Source: Bacteroidales bacterium (GTDB lineage Bacteria > Bacteroidota > Bacteroidia > Bacteroidales > UBA932). Taken from it: a stretch of 42,554 bases of DNA. The stretch lies in assembly GCA_015060255.1 (NCBI GenBank), contig SUYV01000009.1, positions 1 through 42,554 on the forward strand, written 5' to 3'. Positions within the stretch are counted from its first letter, which is position 1; each line of letters starts with the position of its first letter. Under the pieces are notes generated by a model. That model had not been told where the DNA came from. It was given only the letters and a program-made list of their open reading frames with translations, and searched no databases. This document shows, one piece after another, positions 1 through 9,303 of this stretch. A program made the translations under genes and the position numbers.

Positions 1-681
1 GTGTACGCCATGCTGCCGGAAGGTCTGAGCCTTGAGGTGGAAGGATGGTTCAAGACCATGGACCATCTGAGGGAATACGGCGGCCATGCCATGCTGTATC
101 CTCCTCTGGATCAATGGGAAAGGAACTATCCGGAAGGAAAGGGCATGGCTTATGGAGCCGACGTGGCGCTGAACTATGACACTGAAAAGACTGACATTTC
201 CGTCGCATATACCCTTTCATGGACAAAGAGGAAATTCGACACATTGCACCCTGAATGGTTCCTGAACTGGAATGACAACCGCCATAAGGTGACCATCACC
301 GTCACCCACAGATTCAGCGACAGGTTCGACATCTATGGCTCATGGAACTTCAAGAACGGAAACAGGCTGAGCGTGAGCCCATACGACGTCGGAGTCCACC
401 TGAACATGTCCCAGGCTCCATACAAAGGTTGGACATCAGTGAGCGGTTCTTTTTATAATGTCCAGCTGCCACCATACCACCGTCTCGATCTGGGAATGAA
501 CTTCCGCAAGACCACCAAGAGAGGCAATGAGAGCATCTGGAACGTAAGTTTCTATAACGTATACTGCAGGATGAACCCGTTATATGCCGAAATAAGGAAA
601 GACGACAACGGAAATGAATACGGCGTGGGCATAGGCATCATCCCGATCATACCGTCATTCAGCTATACACTTAAATTCTGA
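1..681 (+). CDS. TonB-dependent outer-membrane receptor, C-terminal fragment
   Basis: This is the 3' end of a gene that starts before the window, so base 1 is internal and its GTG is not a start. The 226 residues are rich in alternating polar and aromatic strands and end in SFSYTLKF, a typical outer-membrane beta-barrel terminus with a final phenylalanine. Such receptors import a bound ligand across the outer membrane using TonB energy. The DUF4249 lipoprotein gene follows after 5 bp, a pairing seen in Bacteroidota for receptors that are not SusC/SusD systems. The ligand cannot be inferred because the plug and N-terminal domains are missing. The barrel assignment is a pattern judgement supported by the neighbour. 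Confidence 0.8.
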   Translation: MYAMLPEGLSLEVEGWFKTMDHLREYGGHAMLYPPLDQWERNYPEGKGMAYGADVALNYDTEKTDISVAYTLSWTKRKFDTLHPEWFLNWNDNRHKVTITVTHRFSDRFDIYGSWNFKNGNRLSVSPYDVGVHLNMSQAPYKGWTSVSGSFYNVQLPPYHRLDLGMNFRKTTKRGNESIWNVSFYNVYCRMNPLYAEIRKDDNGNEYGVGIGIIPIIPSFSYTLKF

Positions 682-686
682 CAAAT

Positions 687-1652
687 ATGCAAAGATTCAT
701 ATATATATTCTTCACCCTGATGCTCATGGCATCCTGCGAGACTCCTTTCAGCCTTGATCCGGGCAATGTCGAGCCAAAGATATATGCCTTCTGCGTTCCT
801 GGCGCGGAAGACACCACATCCATAATTATAGAGATAGCCAGACCTGTCGGAAGCTCAAAGGAATATGACAGATCCAAGTCCGTCGTGGATTTCCGCATAA
901 ACGGGGAAATACAGGAAGTGTTTTTCAACAAGGGATATGAACACAAGAACTTGCCGAAGGACTGCTTTTATGTCACCAGGAAGATGTTTCCTGGAGACAA
1001 GGTGTCCCTTGAAGTGTCTTTGGAGGGAGTCAGGAGTGTGTCTTCTTCGACAATCGTCCCGGACTATCCCCAGGAGACCGACTTCGTCATCAAAATGAAG
1101 GAAGGTAGGAGGAGTGACTTCATTGTCAGTTATGCCGATGACTCCGATGACACCTACTACGCCGCTGTATTCTATCAGAAAAGACGCGAATACAACGAAT
1201 CTCATGATTATGAATACATCTTCTATGACGTAAAATTCAGCGGATATGAATTCGACCCGTTCATGTCCAGTCCGGAGCTGGTGATGAACGCAATGAACAA
1301 TGGCAACGGCCTGTATTTCTGGAAAAATTCAGACGCCAGGGAGAAGGACGGAAAGAAGGTTGTCACTTTCAGTGAATATATAACGGAAGACGTCAAATAC
1401 GGAGAACACTCAGGAGCAGACTATTCGTACGAGGCAAGAATATACCGTATGACCGAAGAACTCTATAATTACTATTACAGCGAGAATGTTGCAGGCGAAA
1501 ATTACTTCAACGACTTCGGAATGTCGAGGAACAATCCTGTATACACCAACATAGCCGGCGGCTTCGGCATCCTCGGCGGAATGGCCTCCCGCAGCCACGT
1601 GTTCGACACTACGTCTCAGGAAGATGACAGATATCTTCCTGAAGTGCAGTGA
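687..1652 (+). CDS. DUF4249 family lipoprotein
   Basis: The 321-residue protein has a hydrophobic N-terminus ending in a lipobox with Cys17 (LMASC), so it is expected to be a lipoprotein. The start of the mature part, with ETPFSLDPGNVEPKIYAFC followed by a beta-rich domain, fits DUF4249. That family lies next to TonB-dependent receptors in Bacteroidota, and a surface ligand-binding or receptor-accessory role is inferred from this association. The start lies 5 bp after the receptor stop, indicating one transcript. The stop codon directly abuts the stop of the convergent heparinase-type gene (1652/1653), leaving no room for a separate terminator. Biochemical function is unknown. Confidence 0.78.
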   Translation: MQRFIYIFFTLMLMASCETPFSLDPGNVEPKIYAFCVPGAEDTTSIIIEIARPVGSSKEYDRSKSVVDFRINGEIQEVFFNKGYEHKNLPKDCFYVTRKMFPGDKVSLEVSLEGVRSVSSSTIVPDYPQETDFVIKMKEGRRSDFIVSYADDSDDTYYAAVFYQKRREYNESHDYEYIFYDVKFSGYEFDPFMSSPELVMNAMNNGNGLYFWKNSDAREKDGKKVVTFSEYITEDVKYGEHSGADYSYEARIYRMTEELYNYYYSENVAGENYFNDFGMSRNNPVYTNIAGGFGILGGMASRSHVFDTTSQEDDRYLPEVQ

Positions 1653-3488
1653 TCATCTGGAAGCTGGCGACAACTTTACTTTCAATATTGCCTGACGGTC
1701 TGCAGGCACCGTCATGGTGAAACCTACGCGGCGGGTGCCAGGATTCGGAGCATCGTAATCATGGCGCGGATCGTTTGACCAGATGTGCATCTGAAGGTCT
1801 TTCAGACCATTATCATGCACATTCAGGAACATCCTGCGGCCGTCCTGTTCAAGCAGGATCTGATTGCCGGATATGATTTCAGCATCGGCTGAAGTCGTCA
1901 TGATCCATTGCACTTCAACATCTTCTGACGATGCGGTGATCCGGTCCTCGACATGCAGATGATTCTTCCTATCCAGCCATACTGACCTCTCGGCTGCGGT
2001 GACCGCAGGGCCGAAGGCGCTCGACATGTCGAGCCTCGCGCCCTTGCGCGCCCGCATGTACCATGTCTCCACCACCGGCACGAAACTCTTCACCAGATGA
2101 TGCTCTCCATTGATTGTCAGTGTGGAATGCGAAACATTGTCCAGACGGAAGACTTCCCATCTCTGTCCGCCCTGATGACCGTCCCAGAGCTTCACTCCGA
2201 CGCTCTCGAGAGAATGATAGTCCTGCATCCCGAGTTCTATAGACCAGCGCACGCCGTCATATTCATACACAAATGAACCTGCATCCAGATGCGAATGCGA
2301 TGTCAGAGGAGAGCCTCCCTTTACGCCCAGATAGGCGTCCTCGTGGCTGTTCCATCCTTCTCTATAGACATAGACAGGGGTCTTTCCGTCAAAGAAACGG
2401 GAGTTCTCCTTTGGCGGAACTATGGAGTCCATGTCCACCTTGGAGCAGAATATCAGAAGCGACGGCAACAGACGGTATTCAGAGAAAAGACGGTTGACAT
2501 TGCCCATGAAGTCGTCAGGAAGCCTGTCTATGTTCTGCTTTTCAAGCCATACCCTCGACATGTCTCCGTTCTTCGATGCGAACCAGAACATCATCGGGTT
2601 GCATGGAGCATATGGTACGGCGTCGGAGAAATTATACGAAATACCGCTTGGAGCGGTCATGAACTGCACGAAAGCAGACGACTCGAGGAAGCCCGGATAT
2701 GAACACAGTCCCATGTCCGTTCCCAGGGCAGACTCCAGCGCCGCAATCATCATCACCTGGAACGAAGTGCCGTACCCCCAATAGTGGAATCCCTCGGGAT
2801 ATCCGCCGTCCGGAGCATAGCTTCTCAGCGCAAACGGTACAGATTTTACATACACATCGATCAGCTCTGCAGACAGCTCCGGCCTGTCCTCATATGTCGC
2901 CAAGGCTCCATATAAAAGGCCTCCGCAGCACACCTGATTCCAGTTGTTGTCCAGATTATAGAATCCGGCATAGTCCTCATTATCCGCAGGGATAAAGCCC
3001 TTCTCATAGATGGCCTGCGACACCGTGCGACGTTCCGCCTCGGTCATATGGTCATACAGCCAGTCATAGCCGATGGCCACTGCCATGACCATCTCGCCGA
3101 CATCCAGGAAATGCGACGGGTTCCAGTCCGAGAATGCGCTGACTGCAAGCATTTCGTCTATGGCACGGTCGGCATAGGCATCATTGCCGGTCATCCTGTA
3201 TGAATACGAAAGCCAGAAGATGCGCCTCAACGCCTCTCTGGACGTATGCAGCAACCTTCTGCCCTTGACCACGCGCTCCACCGGCGGAAGGTCAAGGACC
3301 TTGTCGCTCTCTGCGACGATAGCCCTGTGGACACGCATCATGGACGCATCTCTGCCGATCATTTCGGCAATCTGCGCCTCTTCGCCGGCCTTCAGGAGAA
3401 GGCGAGGATGGTCTGCAATATCAAATTTCTCCTGTGCGGAGAGCACAGGAGAAACAAGACATAGTATGTAGATTAACAGTTTTTTCAA
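1653..3488 (-). CDS. Heparinase II/III family polysaccharide lyase-like protein
   Basis: The 611-residue protein begins with a signal peptide (cleavage expected near LSAQ, residues 17-20). An alpha-helical toroid-like region follows with the motif NNWNQVCCGG, then a beta domain containing SHSHLDAGSFVYEYDG. This matches the conserved H-x-H-x-D-A-x-S-F pattern of the heparinase II/III C-terminal domain. Such enzymes cleave uronic-acid polysaccharides by beta-elimination; the substrate here is unknown. The start is TTG, chosen because it gives the MKKLLIYILC signal peptide; no ATG fits nearby. The gene begins 5 bp after the hppA stop, so it is probably read from the hppA promoter, an unusual partner. 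Confidence 0.8.
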   Translation of the reverse strand: MKKLLIYILCLVSPVLSAQEKFDIADHPRLLLKAGEEAQIAEMIGRDASMMRVHRAIVAESDKVLDLPPVERVVKGRRLLHTSREALRRIFWLSYSYRMTGNDAYADRAIDEMLAVSAFSDWNPSHFLDVGEMVMAVAIGYDWLYDHMTEAERRTVSQAIYEKGFIPADNEDYAGFYNLDNNWNQVCCGGLLYGALATYEDRPELSAELIDVYVKSVPFALRSYAPDGGYPEGFHYWGYGTSFQVMMIAALESALGTDMGLCSYPGFLESSAFVQFMTAPSGISYNFSDAVPYAPCNPMMFWFASKNGDMSRVWLEKQNIDRLPDDFMGNVNRLFSEYRLLPSLLIFCSKVDMDSIVPPKENSRFFDGKTPVYVYREGWNSHEDAYLGVKGGSPLTSHSHLDAGSFVYEYDGVRWSIELGMQDYHSLESVGVKLWDGHQGGQRWEVFRLDNVSHSTLTINGEHHLVKSFVPVVETWYMRARKGARLDMSSAFGPAVTAAERSVWLDRKNHLHVEDRITASSEDVEVQWIMTTSADAEIISGNQILLEQDGRRMFLNVHDNGLKDLQMHIWSNDPRHDYDAPNPGTRRVGFTMTVPADRQAILKVKLSPASR

Positions 3489-3493
3489 GAGGT

Positions 3494-5683
3494 TTAGTGT
3501 AATGCGACCGTAAGCATCGCCATCACGATTGACACCATGCTCATGAGCTTGATGAGGATGTTGAGTGACGGTCCTGATGTATCCTTGAACGGATCACCTA
3601 CTGTATCGCCGGTCACTGTCGCCTTGTGAGCCTCAGAGTTCTTTCCGCCGAGGTGTCCTTCCTCAACATACTTCTTGGCATTGTCCCATGCTCCGCCGGA
3701 GTTGGACATGAACACTGCGAGGACGAAACCTGAGCCGAGACCTCCGATGAGAAGACCCATCACACCTGCAGGACCGAGGATCAGACCTACGAGCACAGGA
3801 ACGATGATCGCTATGAGTGAAGGAAGAAGCATCTCACGCTGAGCGCCCTTTGTCGAGATCTCCACGCAACGTGCATAGTCCGGAGTAGCCTCCTTGGTGA
3901 GGATGCCCTTGATCTCACGGAACTGACGACGTACCTCAGTCACCATGCTCTGAGCCGCACGGCCCACTGCGTTCATTGTAAGACCGCAGAAGAGGAATGA
4001 CATCATCGCACCGATGAATACGCCTACGAGAACCACAGGGTTCATGAGGTCTACATGGTAGTATGCCATGATGTCCGGAATAGATGCCTGAGCTGCGTCG
4101 ATTGTATTGCCGGCAACGTCAACGATCTGCTTTCCGAGGTGTGTGAGACCGATCTTGATCTCTTCAATATATGAAGCGAGGAGAGCAAGTCCTGTGAGGG
4201 CTGCAGAACCGATTGCAAAGCCCTTTCCTGTCGCTGCTGTTGTGTTTCCGAGCGCGTCGAGAACGTCAGTACGCTTGCGGACCTCAGGGTCGAGCTCGCT
4301 CATCTGGGCGTTACCGCCGGCGTTGTCGGCGATAGGGCCGTAAGCGTCAGTGGCGAGGGTGATGCCGAGGGTCGAGAGCATTCCGACAGCTGCGATGCCG
4401 ATACCGTAAAGACCGGTAGAGAGGCTGTCAGCCGAGAAAGAAAGGTCGAATCCGTTTGCGCAGAGGTAAGCAAGAAGAATAGCCACTGCGATGGTCACTA
4501 CAGGGATTGCTGTCGAGAGCATACCGAGACCCACACCTGAAATGATCACTGTTGCAGGACCTGTCTCAGCAGACTCGGCGAGCTTCTGGGTAGGACGATA
4601 TGAGTGGGATGTATAATACTCTGTAGCCTGGCCTATGATGACACCTGCCAAGAGACCCACAACCACTGAAAGAGAGAAGCCCCACCAGTTCTCCATTCCG
4701 AGGAGATACATGATGCCGAATGTTGCGGCGGCAATGAGGATCGAGCTGAGGTTGGTTCCGCGGCCGAGGGACTTCAGGAGCTGGTCCATGCCCGCGCCTT
4801 CCTTGGTGCGTACTACATATATACCGATGATTGAGAGGGCGACACCGATGGCTGCGATGATCATAGGGGCGAGGATCGCCTTCATCTGCATCTCTGTGCT
4901 GACTGCCGAATATGCAGCAGCACCGAGGGCCATTGTTGCGAGGATGGAGCCGCAATATGACTCATAGAGGTCAGCGCCCATTCCGGCAACGTCACCTACG
5001 TTGTCACCTACGTTGTCTGCGATGGTTGCTGGGTTGCGAGGGTCATCCTCAGGGATACCTGCCTCAACCTTGCCGACCAGGTCGGCTCCCACGTCAGCCG
5101 CCTTTGTATAGATACCACCGCCCACGCGTGCGAAAAGGGCCTGGGTAGAGGCTCCCATTCCGAAGGTAAGCATTGTTGTGGTGATGAACACGAGCTTCTG
5201 TGTGCCTTCAATGTCGACGAACTGGTTGAGGATCACCCACCAGATTGCTATATCGAGCAGACCTAGTCCTACAACTGTCAGACCCATGACGGCACCGCTT
5301 CGGAAAGCGACCTTAAGGCCAGAGTTGAGTGATCTCTGTGCTGCGTTGGCTGTCCTTGCAGATGCATAGGTCGCTGTCTTCATTCCGACAAAGCCTGCGA
5401 GACCTGAGAAGAAACCTCCGGTGAGGAATGCGAACGGAACCCAGCTGTTCTGTACTCCGAAGTATGCGAGGACCGCAAAGAGGAGCGCCAGGATGATGAA
5501 TACGATGATTACAACCTTGTACTGCTGCTTGAGGTATGCCATCGCACCTTCTCTTACGAATCTTGCGATCTCCTTCATTGTGGCAGTACCTTCACTCTCC
5601 TTCATCATCTGACGGAAGAAGATGTAGGCGAACACCAGTGCAATGACTGCTGCTGCCGGTACCAGATAGAATAGGTTATTCAT
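3494..5683 (-). CDS. hppA: Membrane-bound ion-translocating pyrophosphatase
   Basis: The 729-residue protein has about 16 hydrophobic segments and couples hydrolysis of pyrophosphate to pumping of H+ and/or Na+ across the inner membrane. The substrate-binding region around residues 195-230 contains DVGADLVGKVE, EDDPRNPATIADN and DNVGDVAGMGAD, which carry the aspartates that hold Mg-pyrophosphate. The motif GNTTAATGKG near residue 480 has Ala where K+-independent enzymes have Lys, so the enzyme should be K+-dependent. K+-dependent members include Na+ pumps and Na+/H+ dual pumps, some from Bacteroides; which ion is moved here is inference. A canonical promoter lies upstream at 5740-5769. Length is normal for the family. 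Confidence 0.96.
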   Translation of the reverse strand: MNNLFYLVPAAAVIALVFAYIFFRQMMKESEGTATMKEIARFVREGAMAYLKQQYKVVIIVFIILALLFAVLAYFGVQNSWVPFAFLTGGFFSGLAGFVGMKTATYASARTANAAQRSLNSGLKVAFRSGAVMGLTVVGLGLLDIAIWWVILNQFVDIEGTQKLVFITTTMLTFGMGASTQALFARVGGGIYTKAADVGADLVGKVEAGIPEDDPRNPATIADNVGDNVGDVAGMGADLYESYCGSILATMALGAAAYSAVSTEMQMKAILAPMIIAAIGVALSIIGIYVVRTKEGAGMDQLLKSLGRGTNLSSILIAAATFGIMYLLGMENWWGFSLSVVVGLLAGVIIGQATEYYTSHSYRPTQKLAESAETGPATVIISGVGLGMLSTAIPVVTIAVAILLAYLCANGFDLSFSADSLSTGLYGIGIAAVGMLSTLGITLATDAYGPIADNAGGNAQMSELDPEVRKRTDVLDALGNTTAATGKGFAIGSAALTGLALLASYIEEIKIGLTHLGKQIVDVAGNTIDAAQASIPDIMAYYHVDLMNPVVLVGVFIGAMMSFLFCGLTMNAVGRAAQSMVTEVRRQFREIKGILTKEATPDYARCVEISTKGAQREMLLPSLIAIIVPVLVGLILGPAGVMGLLIGGLGSGFVLAVFMSNSGGAWDNAKKYVEEGHLGGKNSEAHKATVTGDTVGDPFKDTSGPSLNILIKLMSMVSIVMAMLTVALH

Positions 5684-5739
5684 ATTAGTTATTAATTAGT
5701 GTTGGCATCTTAAAGGGCATTTCAGCCCTATCGGGACAA

Positions 5740-5769
5740 CAAAATTATTTATTATTTGCAAAAAAGCAA
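5740..5769 (-). promoter_or_regulatory. hppA promoter and 5' hairpin leader
   Basis: Read on the minus strand, the site has TTG (5769-5767), a 19-bp spacer and TAATTTTG (5747-5740), matching the Bacteroidota TTTG/TAnnTTTG promoter. Transcription should start near 5733, giving a leader of about 50 nt. Within a few bases of that start lies a small hairpin (AGGGC/GCCCT, 5714-5729). Confidence 0.72.
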
Positions 5770-5868
5770 GAGCCTAAACGACTAATTTTTAAGCAAATCT
5801 GCAACTTTATAAAAGATTGTTAATTTCATCAGAACTATCGATTGACTTTTTTATTATATTTGCAAAAG

Positions 5869-5905
5869 TCCGCAGAATGGTTCAGCCACCAAACTGCGGA
5901 TTTTT
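5869..5905 (-). terminator. Second hairpin downstream of rplQ
   Basis: TCCGCAG (5869-5875) and CTGCGGA (5894-5900) form a 7-bp stem with an 18-base loop. It is followed by five T on the plus strand and by CTTTT on the minus strand. No plus-strand gene ends here, so it is read as a backup terminator for the rplQ transcript. The long loop lowers confidence. Confidence 0.45.
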
Positions 5906-5912
5906 CGTAATA

Positions 5913-5946
5913 CAAAAAATCCGGATTCCGCAAGGTCTCCGGATTT
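5913..5946 (-). terminator. Rho-independent terminator after rplQ
   Basis: On the minus strand AAATCCGG (5946-5939) pairs with CCGGATTT (5924-5917) across a 14-base loop and runs into a T tract. It lies about 40 bp after the rplQ stop. A further short hairpin (TGCAGC/GCTGCA, 5953-5969) stands between it and the gene. It closes the rplP-rplQ transcription unit and separates it from hppA. Confidence 0.72.
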
Positions 5947-5983
5947 ATTGTGTGCAGCACAGGGCTGCATCGAGATTGTCTGA

Positions 5984-6454
5984 TTACTCAGCTGCTGGAG
6001 TCTCAACCTCTGCTGCTGGAGCCTCAACGGCCTTCTTTGAGCTACGACGGGTAGTCTTCTTAGCTGCCTTCTTAGGAGCTGAAGCGAGAGCTGCCTCGTT
6101 GAAGTCAACGAGCTCGATGAGAGCCATGTCAGCACCGTCACCCTGACGGAAACCAGTCTTCAACACGCGGGTGTATCCGCCTGGACGGTCAGCGATCTTA
6201 GGAGCCACTGTGCGGAAGAGCTCAGTTACGGCCTCCTTGTTCTTGAGGTAGCTGAAAACGACACGACGTGAGTGAGTCGAATCATCTTTTGACTTGGTGA
6301 TGAGTGGTTCAACGTACATCTTGAGAGCCTTTGCCTTAGCTACGGTAGTCTCGATTCTCTTGTTGAGGATGAGTGAAGTAGCCATGTTGGCAAGCATCGC
6401 TTTGCGGTGACCGCTCTTACGACCAAGGTGGTTGATTGCTTTATTGTGCCTCAT
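5984..6454 (-). CDS. rplQ: 50S ribosomal protein L17
   Basis: The 156-residue protein starts [20 protein letters not shown], the L17 signature, and binds 23S rRNA near the exit tunnel. Residues after about 128 form a Lys/Ala/Glu-rich tail ([14 protein letters not shown] and on) absent from the E. coli protein of about 127 residues; such tails are common in Bacteroidota L17. It is the last gene of the alpha-operon segment, 5 bp after rpoA, and is followed by terminator hairpins. Confidence 0.98.
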   Translation of the reverse strand: MRHNKAINHLGRKSGHRKAMLANMATSLILNKRIETTVAKAKALKMYVEPLITKSKDDSTHSRRVVFSYLKNKEAVTELFRTVAPKIADRPGGYTRVLKTGFRQGDGADMALIELVDFNEAALASAPKKAAKKTTRRSSKKAVEAPAAEVETPAAE

Positions 6455-6459
6455 ATTGC

Positions 6460-7467
6460 TTAAACGTTCTTTTTCTTAGGTTCAATATTATACTTGGTGA
6501 CATCCATTCCGAATGAAAGCTTCATCTTCTCCACAAGGAGATCGATCTCGTTGAGCGACTTCCTACCGAAGTTCCTGAACTTCATGAGCTCTGAACGTGA
6601 GTAAGAAACGAGGTCAGCGAATGTATCGATATCCGCAGCCTTCAGACAGTTGTATGCTCTCACTGAGAGACCCATGTCTGAAAGTTTGGTGAGAAGGAGA
6701 TGCCTCATGTGGAGTGACTCCTCGTCAAGCTCCTTAGACTCTGACTCGATTGAGCTCTCAAGAGAAAGCTTCTTGTCGTCAGTGAACAGCTTGAAGTGGT
6801 AGATGAGGATGTTTGCAGCCTCCTGAAGAGCTACGTTAGGAGTGATCGAACCATCGGTAACGATCTCCAGGTTGAGCTTCTCATAGTCGGTCTTCTGCTC
6901 TACACGCCAGTTCTCTACGGTCCAGTTGACATTCTTGATCGGAGTGTAGATTGCGTCTACCGGAATAGTTCCGATAGGAGCATCCATATCCCTGTTCTCG
7001 TCAGCTGGCACGAAACCACGGCCTTTGCCGACTGTGAGGGTCATCTCGATCTTGACTGATGGCTCGAGAGAGCAGATGTGCAGTTCAGGGTTAAGCACCT
7101 TGAAAGAAGACAATCCCTTTGAGATATCCTCTGCGGTAAACTCCTGCTTGCCGCTGATCACGATATTTGCCACCTCTGAGTCTACAGTCTCCACCATTCT
7201 CTTGAAACGTACCTGCTTGAGGTTGAGGATGATGTCCTGCATACCCTCGATCACGCCAGGGATCGGAGCGAACTCCTGATCAACGCCTGAAACCTTGATC
7301 GATGTGATAGCAAAACCTTCCAGAGAAGACAATAAGATACGACGGAGTGCATTACCGATAGTCTGTCCGTATCCAGGCTCCAGAGGTCTGAATTCAAAAC
7401 GTCCTACGGTGTCTGTTCCTTCGAGCATTATCACCTTGTCCGGTTTCTGAAATGCTAAGATTGCCAT
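6460..7467 (-). CDS. rpoA: RNA polymerase alpha subunit
   Basis: The 335-residue protein has the N-terminal dimerisation domain with [20 protein letters not shown] (near residues 33-52). This domain starts polymerase assembly with beta and beta'. After a linker rich in Ser and Glu (about 232-250), the C-terminal domain carries the helix-hairpin-helix region with [15 protein letters not shown], which contacts upstream DNA and regulators. Its place between rpsD and rplQ is the usual alpha-operon order. The ATG start is 26 bp after the rpsD stop. Confidence 0.98.
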   Translation of the reverse strand: MAILAFQKPDKVIMLEGTDTVGRFEFRPLEPGYGQTIGNALRRILLSSLEGFAITSIKVSGVDQEFAPIPGVIEGMQDIILNLKQVRFKRMVETVDSEVANIVISGKQEFTAEDISKGLSSFKVLNPELHICSLEPSVKIEMTLTVGKGRGFVPADENRDMDAPIGTIPVDAIYTPIKNVNWTVENWRVEQKTDYEKLNLEIVTDGSITPNVALQEAANILIYHFKLFTDDKKLSLESSIESESKELDEESLHMRHLLLTKLSDMGLSVRAYNCLKAADIDTFADLVSYSRSELMKFRNFGRKSLNEIDLLVEKMKLSFGMDVTKYNIEPKKKNV

Positions 7468-7493
7468 AAATGTCTTTATTAAGGTGTTAATTA

Positions 7494-8096
7494 TTACTTA
7501 GAGTACAACTCGACGATAAGCTGCTCGTTGATAGTCTCAGGGATCTCAGTTCTTACTGGAGTGTTGAGATACTTTCCAGTGAGAGCCTTAGCGTCGAACT
7601 CGATCCAAGAATACTTGGAAGCTGAAGCAACGCTGTTAGTGATCACCTCAAGGCTCTTTGAACGCTCGCGTACCGCTACAACGTCACCTGGCTTTACATG
7701 AGCTGAAGGGATGTTGCAAACAACACCGTTGAGGGTGATGTGAGCGTGTGAAACGAGCTGACGTGCAGCTGCTCTTGTAGGAGCGATACCCATACGGTAT
7801 ACGAGGTTGTCGAGACGAGACTCGAGGAGGATGATGAGGTTCTCACCCTTCTGACCCTTCATACGAGAAGCCTTCTCGTAAAGGTTGCGGAACTGTCTCT
7901 CGAGAAGACCATAGGTGTACTTAACCTTCTGCTTCTCCTTAAGCTGAGTACCATACTCAGACTTCTTCTTACGCTTGCTTGCGAGACCGTGCTGTCCTGG
8001 AGGATAGTTTCTCTTCTCGAAATCCTTGTCTGTTCCGAAGATTGGCTCGCCGAACTTACGCGCGATTTTAGTACTTGGTCCAGTATATCTTGCCAT
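7494..8096 (-). CDS. rpsD: 30S ribosomal protein S4
   Basis: The 200-residue protein begins [20 protein letters not shown] and contains the S4 RNA-binding domain (about residues 90-150, [20 protein letters not shown]). It is a primary 16S rRNA binder that nucleates 30S assembly. No zinc-binding cysteine cluster is seen at the N-terminus, so it is the cysteine-free form. In other bacteria S4 represses the alpha operon; no S4 site could be identified here. A GGAG sequence lies 9 bases upstream of the ATG. Confidence 0.98.
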   Translation of the reverse strand: MARYTGPSTKIARKFGEPIFGTDKDFEKRNYPPGQHGLASKRKKKSEYGTQLKEKQKVKYTYGLLERQFRNLYEKASRMKGQKGENLIILLESRLDNLVYRMGIAPTRAAARQLVSHAHITLNGVVCNIPSAHVKPGDVVAVRERSKSLEVITNSVASASKYSWIEFDAKALTGKYLNTPVRTEIPETINEQLIVELYSK

Positions 8097-8129
8097 AGTA
8101 AATTTCTCCTTAATTAAATGTTACAAAAA

Positions 8130-8519
8130 TTAAACTTTACGACGACCCTTTGGACGGCAGCCATTGTGTGGCATTGGTGTAACGTCGATGATCTCTGTAA
8201 CCTCGATACCTGCACCGTGGATAGTTCTGATCGCAGACTCACGTCCGGCACCAGGACCCTTTACATATGCCTTAACCTTGCGGAGACCAAGATCGTAAGC
8301 AGTCTTTGCTGCATCCTCAGCTGCTACCTGAGCTGCGTACGGAGTGTTCTTCTTTGAACCTCTGAAACCGCTCTTACCTGCTGATGACCAGCTGATTACC
8401 TGACCGATTGAATTGGTAAGGGTAACGATAACGTTGTTGAAGGTTGATGAAATATGAGCCTCGCCATAAGCTTCAACCTTGACAACTCTCTTCTTAGTTG
8501 ATGTAGTTTTCTTTGCCAT
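8130..8519 (-). CDS. rpsK: 30S ribosomal protein S11
   Basis: The 129-residue protein has the S11 core with [21 protein letters not shown] and ends in [15 protein letters not shown], the family's conserved C-terminus. It forms part of the platform of the 30S subunit near the mRNA exit. It lies between rpsM and rpsD as in other bacteria, with 12 bp to rpsM and 33 bp to rpsD. Confidence 0.98.
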   Translation of the reverse strand: MAKKTTSTKKRVVKVEAYGEAHISSTFNNVIVTLTNSIGQVISWSSAGKSGFRGSKKNTPYAAQVAAEDAAKTAYDLGLRKVKAYVKGPGAGRESAIRTIHGAGIEVTEIIDVTPMPHNGCRPKGRRKV

Positions 8520-8531
8520 AATTCATCTTAA

Positions 8532-8909
8532 TTATTTAGTTGCCTTCTTCTTGTTTGCAACAGTCTTCTTCTTACCCTTTCTTGTACGGGCGTTGTTCTT
8601 GGTGCTCTGACCGCGTACAGGGAGACCGATACGGTGACGGATTCCTCTGTAGCAACCGATATCCATAAGACGTTTGATGTTCATCTGGATTGCAGAACGG
8701 AGCTCACCTTCGATCTTGTACTCCTCAGCGATCATGCTACGGATACCTGCGATCTGCTCGTCGTTCCACTCTCCAACCTTTGTATCGAAATCAATACCGA
8801 GCTGAGAAAGGATCTTCCTCGAAGTGCTGCGGCCGATACCGAAGATATAGGTAAGACCTATCTCTCCTCTCTTGTTGTTAGGTAAATCAACACCGGCTAT
8901 TCTTGCCAT
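8532..8909 (-). CDS. rpsM: 30S ribosomal protein S13
   Basis: The 125-residue protein starts [20 protein letters not shown] and has the helix-two-turn-helix domain that contacts 16S rRNA in the head and forms the bridge to L5. The C-terminal tail includes [18 protein letters not shown], where most bacteria have RGQRT, so one conserved Arg is replaced by Ser. The tail continues into a Lys-rich end. It begins the alpha-operon part, following rpmJ by 35 bp. Confidence 0.98.
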   Translation of the reverse strand: MARIAGVDLPNNKRGEIGLTYIFGIGRSTSRKILSQLGIDFDTKVGEWNDEQIAGIRSMIAEEYKIEGELRSAIQMNIKRLMDIGCYRGIRHRIGLPVRGQSTKNNARTRKGKKKTVANKKKATK

Positions 8910-8944
8910 AATTATCTTAACTTAATTTGTTATACAACTAAAAA

Positions 8945-9061
8945 TTATCCCTGGCGCATTTTGAATTTAGGATTCTTCTTGCAGATTACGTAGAGACGAC
9001 CTTTACGCTTTACGATCTTGCAATCTTCGCTGCGCTTCTTGATGGATGCTTTTACTTTCAT
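8945..9061 (-). CDS. rpmJ: 50S ribosomal protein L36, zinc-ligand-poor form
   Basis: This 38-residue gene reads [20 protein letters not shown] and ends in KMRQG. L36 is the smallest large-subunit protein and binds 23S rRNA near the GTPase centre. The zinc form uses three Cys and a His; here Cys14 and Cys27 remain but the first Cys is Ser11 and the His position is Phe33, so zinc binding is not expected. It lies between infA and rpsM, the usual position. Confidence 0.96.
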   Translation of the reverse strand: MKVKASIKKRSEDCKIVKRKGRLYVICKKNPKFKMRQG

Positions 9062-9073
9062 TTCCTTAAAGTT

Positions 9074-9292
9074 TTATTTGTATCTGAAAGAAATTCTTCC
9101 TTTTGTCAAATCATAAGGTGACATTTCCACCTTTACTCTGTCTCCCGGAAGAATCTTGATATAGTTCATCCTCATCTTACCGGAGATGTGGGCAATGATG
9201 ACATGCCCGTTTTCAAGTTCAACTTTGAACATTGCATTAGGCAGGGTTTCTACGATAACCCCTTCCTGTTCGATTGCTGATTGTTTTGGCAT
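9074..9292 (-). CDS. infA: Translation initiation factor IF-1
   Basis: The 72-residue protein ([11 protein letters not shown], then [20 protein letters not shown] and ending KGRISFRYK) is a single S1/OB-fold domain that binds the ribosomal A site during initiation. An in-frame TTG one codon upstream could also start, but the ATG matches the usual family start and length. It follows map by 11 bp and precedes rpmJ, typical of the secY-map-infA-rpmJ order. Confidence 0.97.
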   Translation of the reverse strand: MPKQSAIEQEGVIVETLPNAMFKVELENGHVIIAHISGKMRMNYIKILPGDRVKVEMSPYDLTKGRISFRYK

Positions 9293-9303
9293 CAATAATC
9301 ACT

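Noticed and set aside
5855..5905. Small plus-strand RNA with TATATTTG box followed by a hairpin and T run
   Set aside because: No -33 element at 17-21 bp is present and the hairpin is explained as a backup terminator for rplQ.
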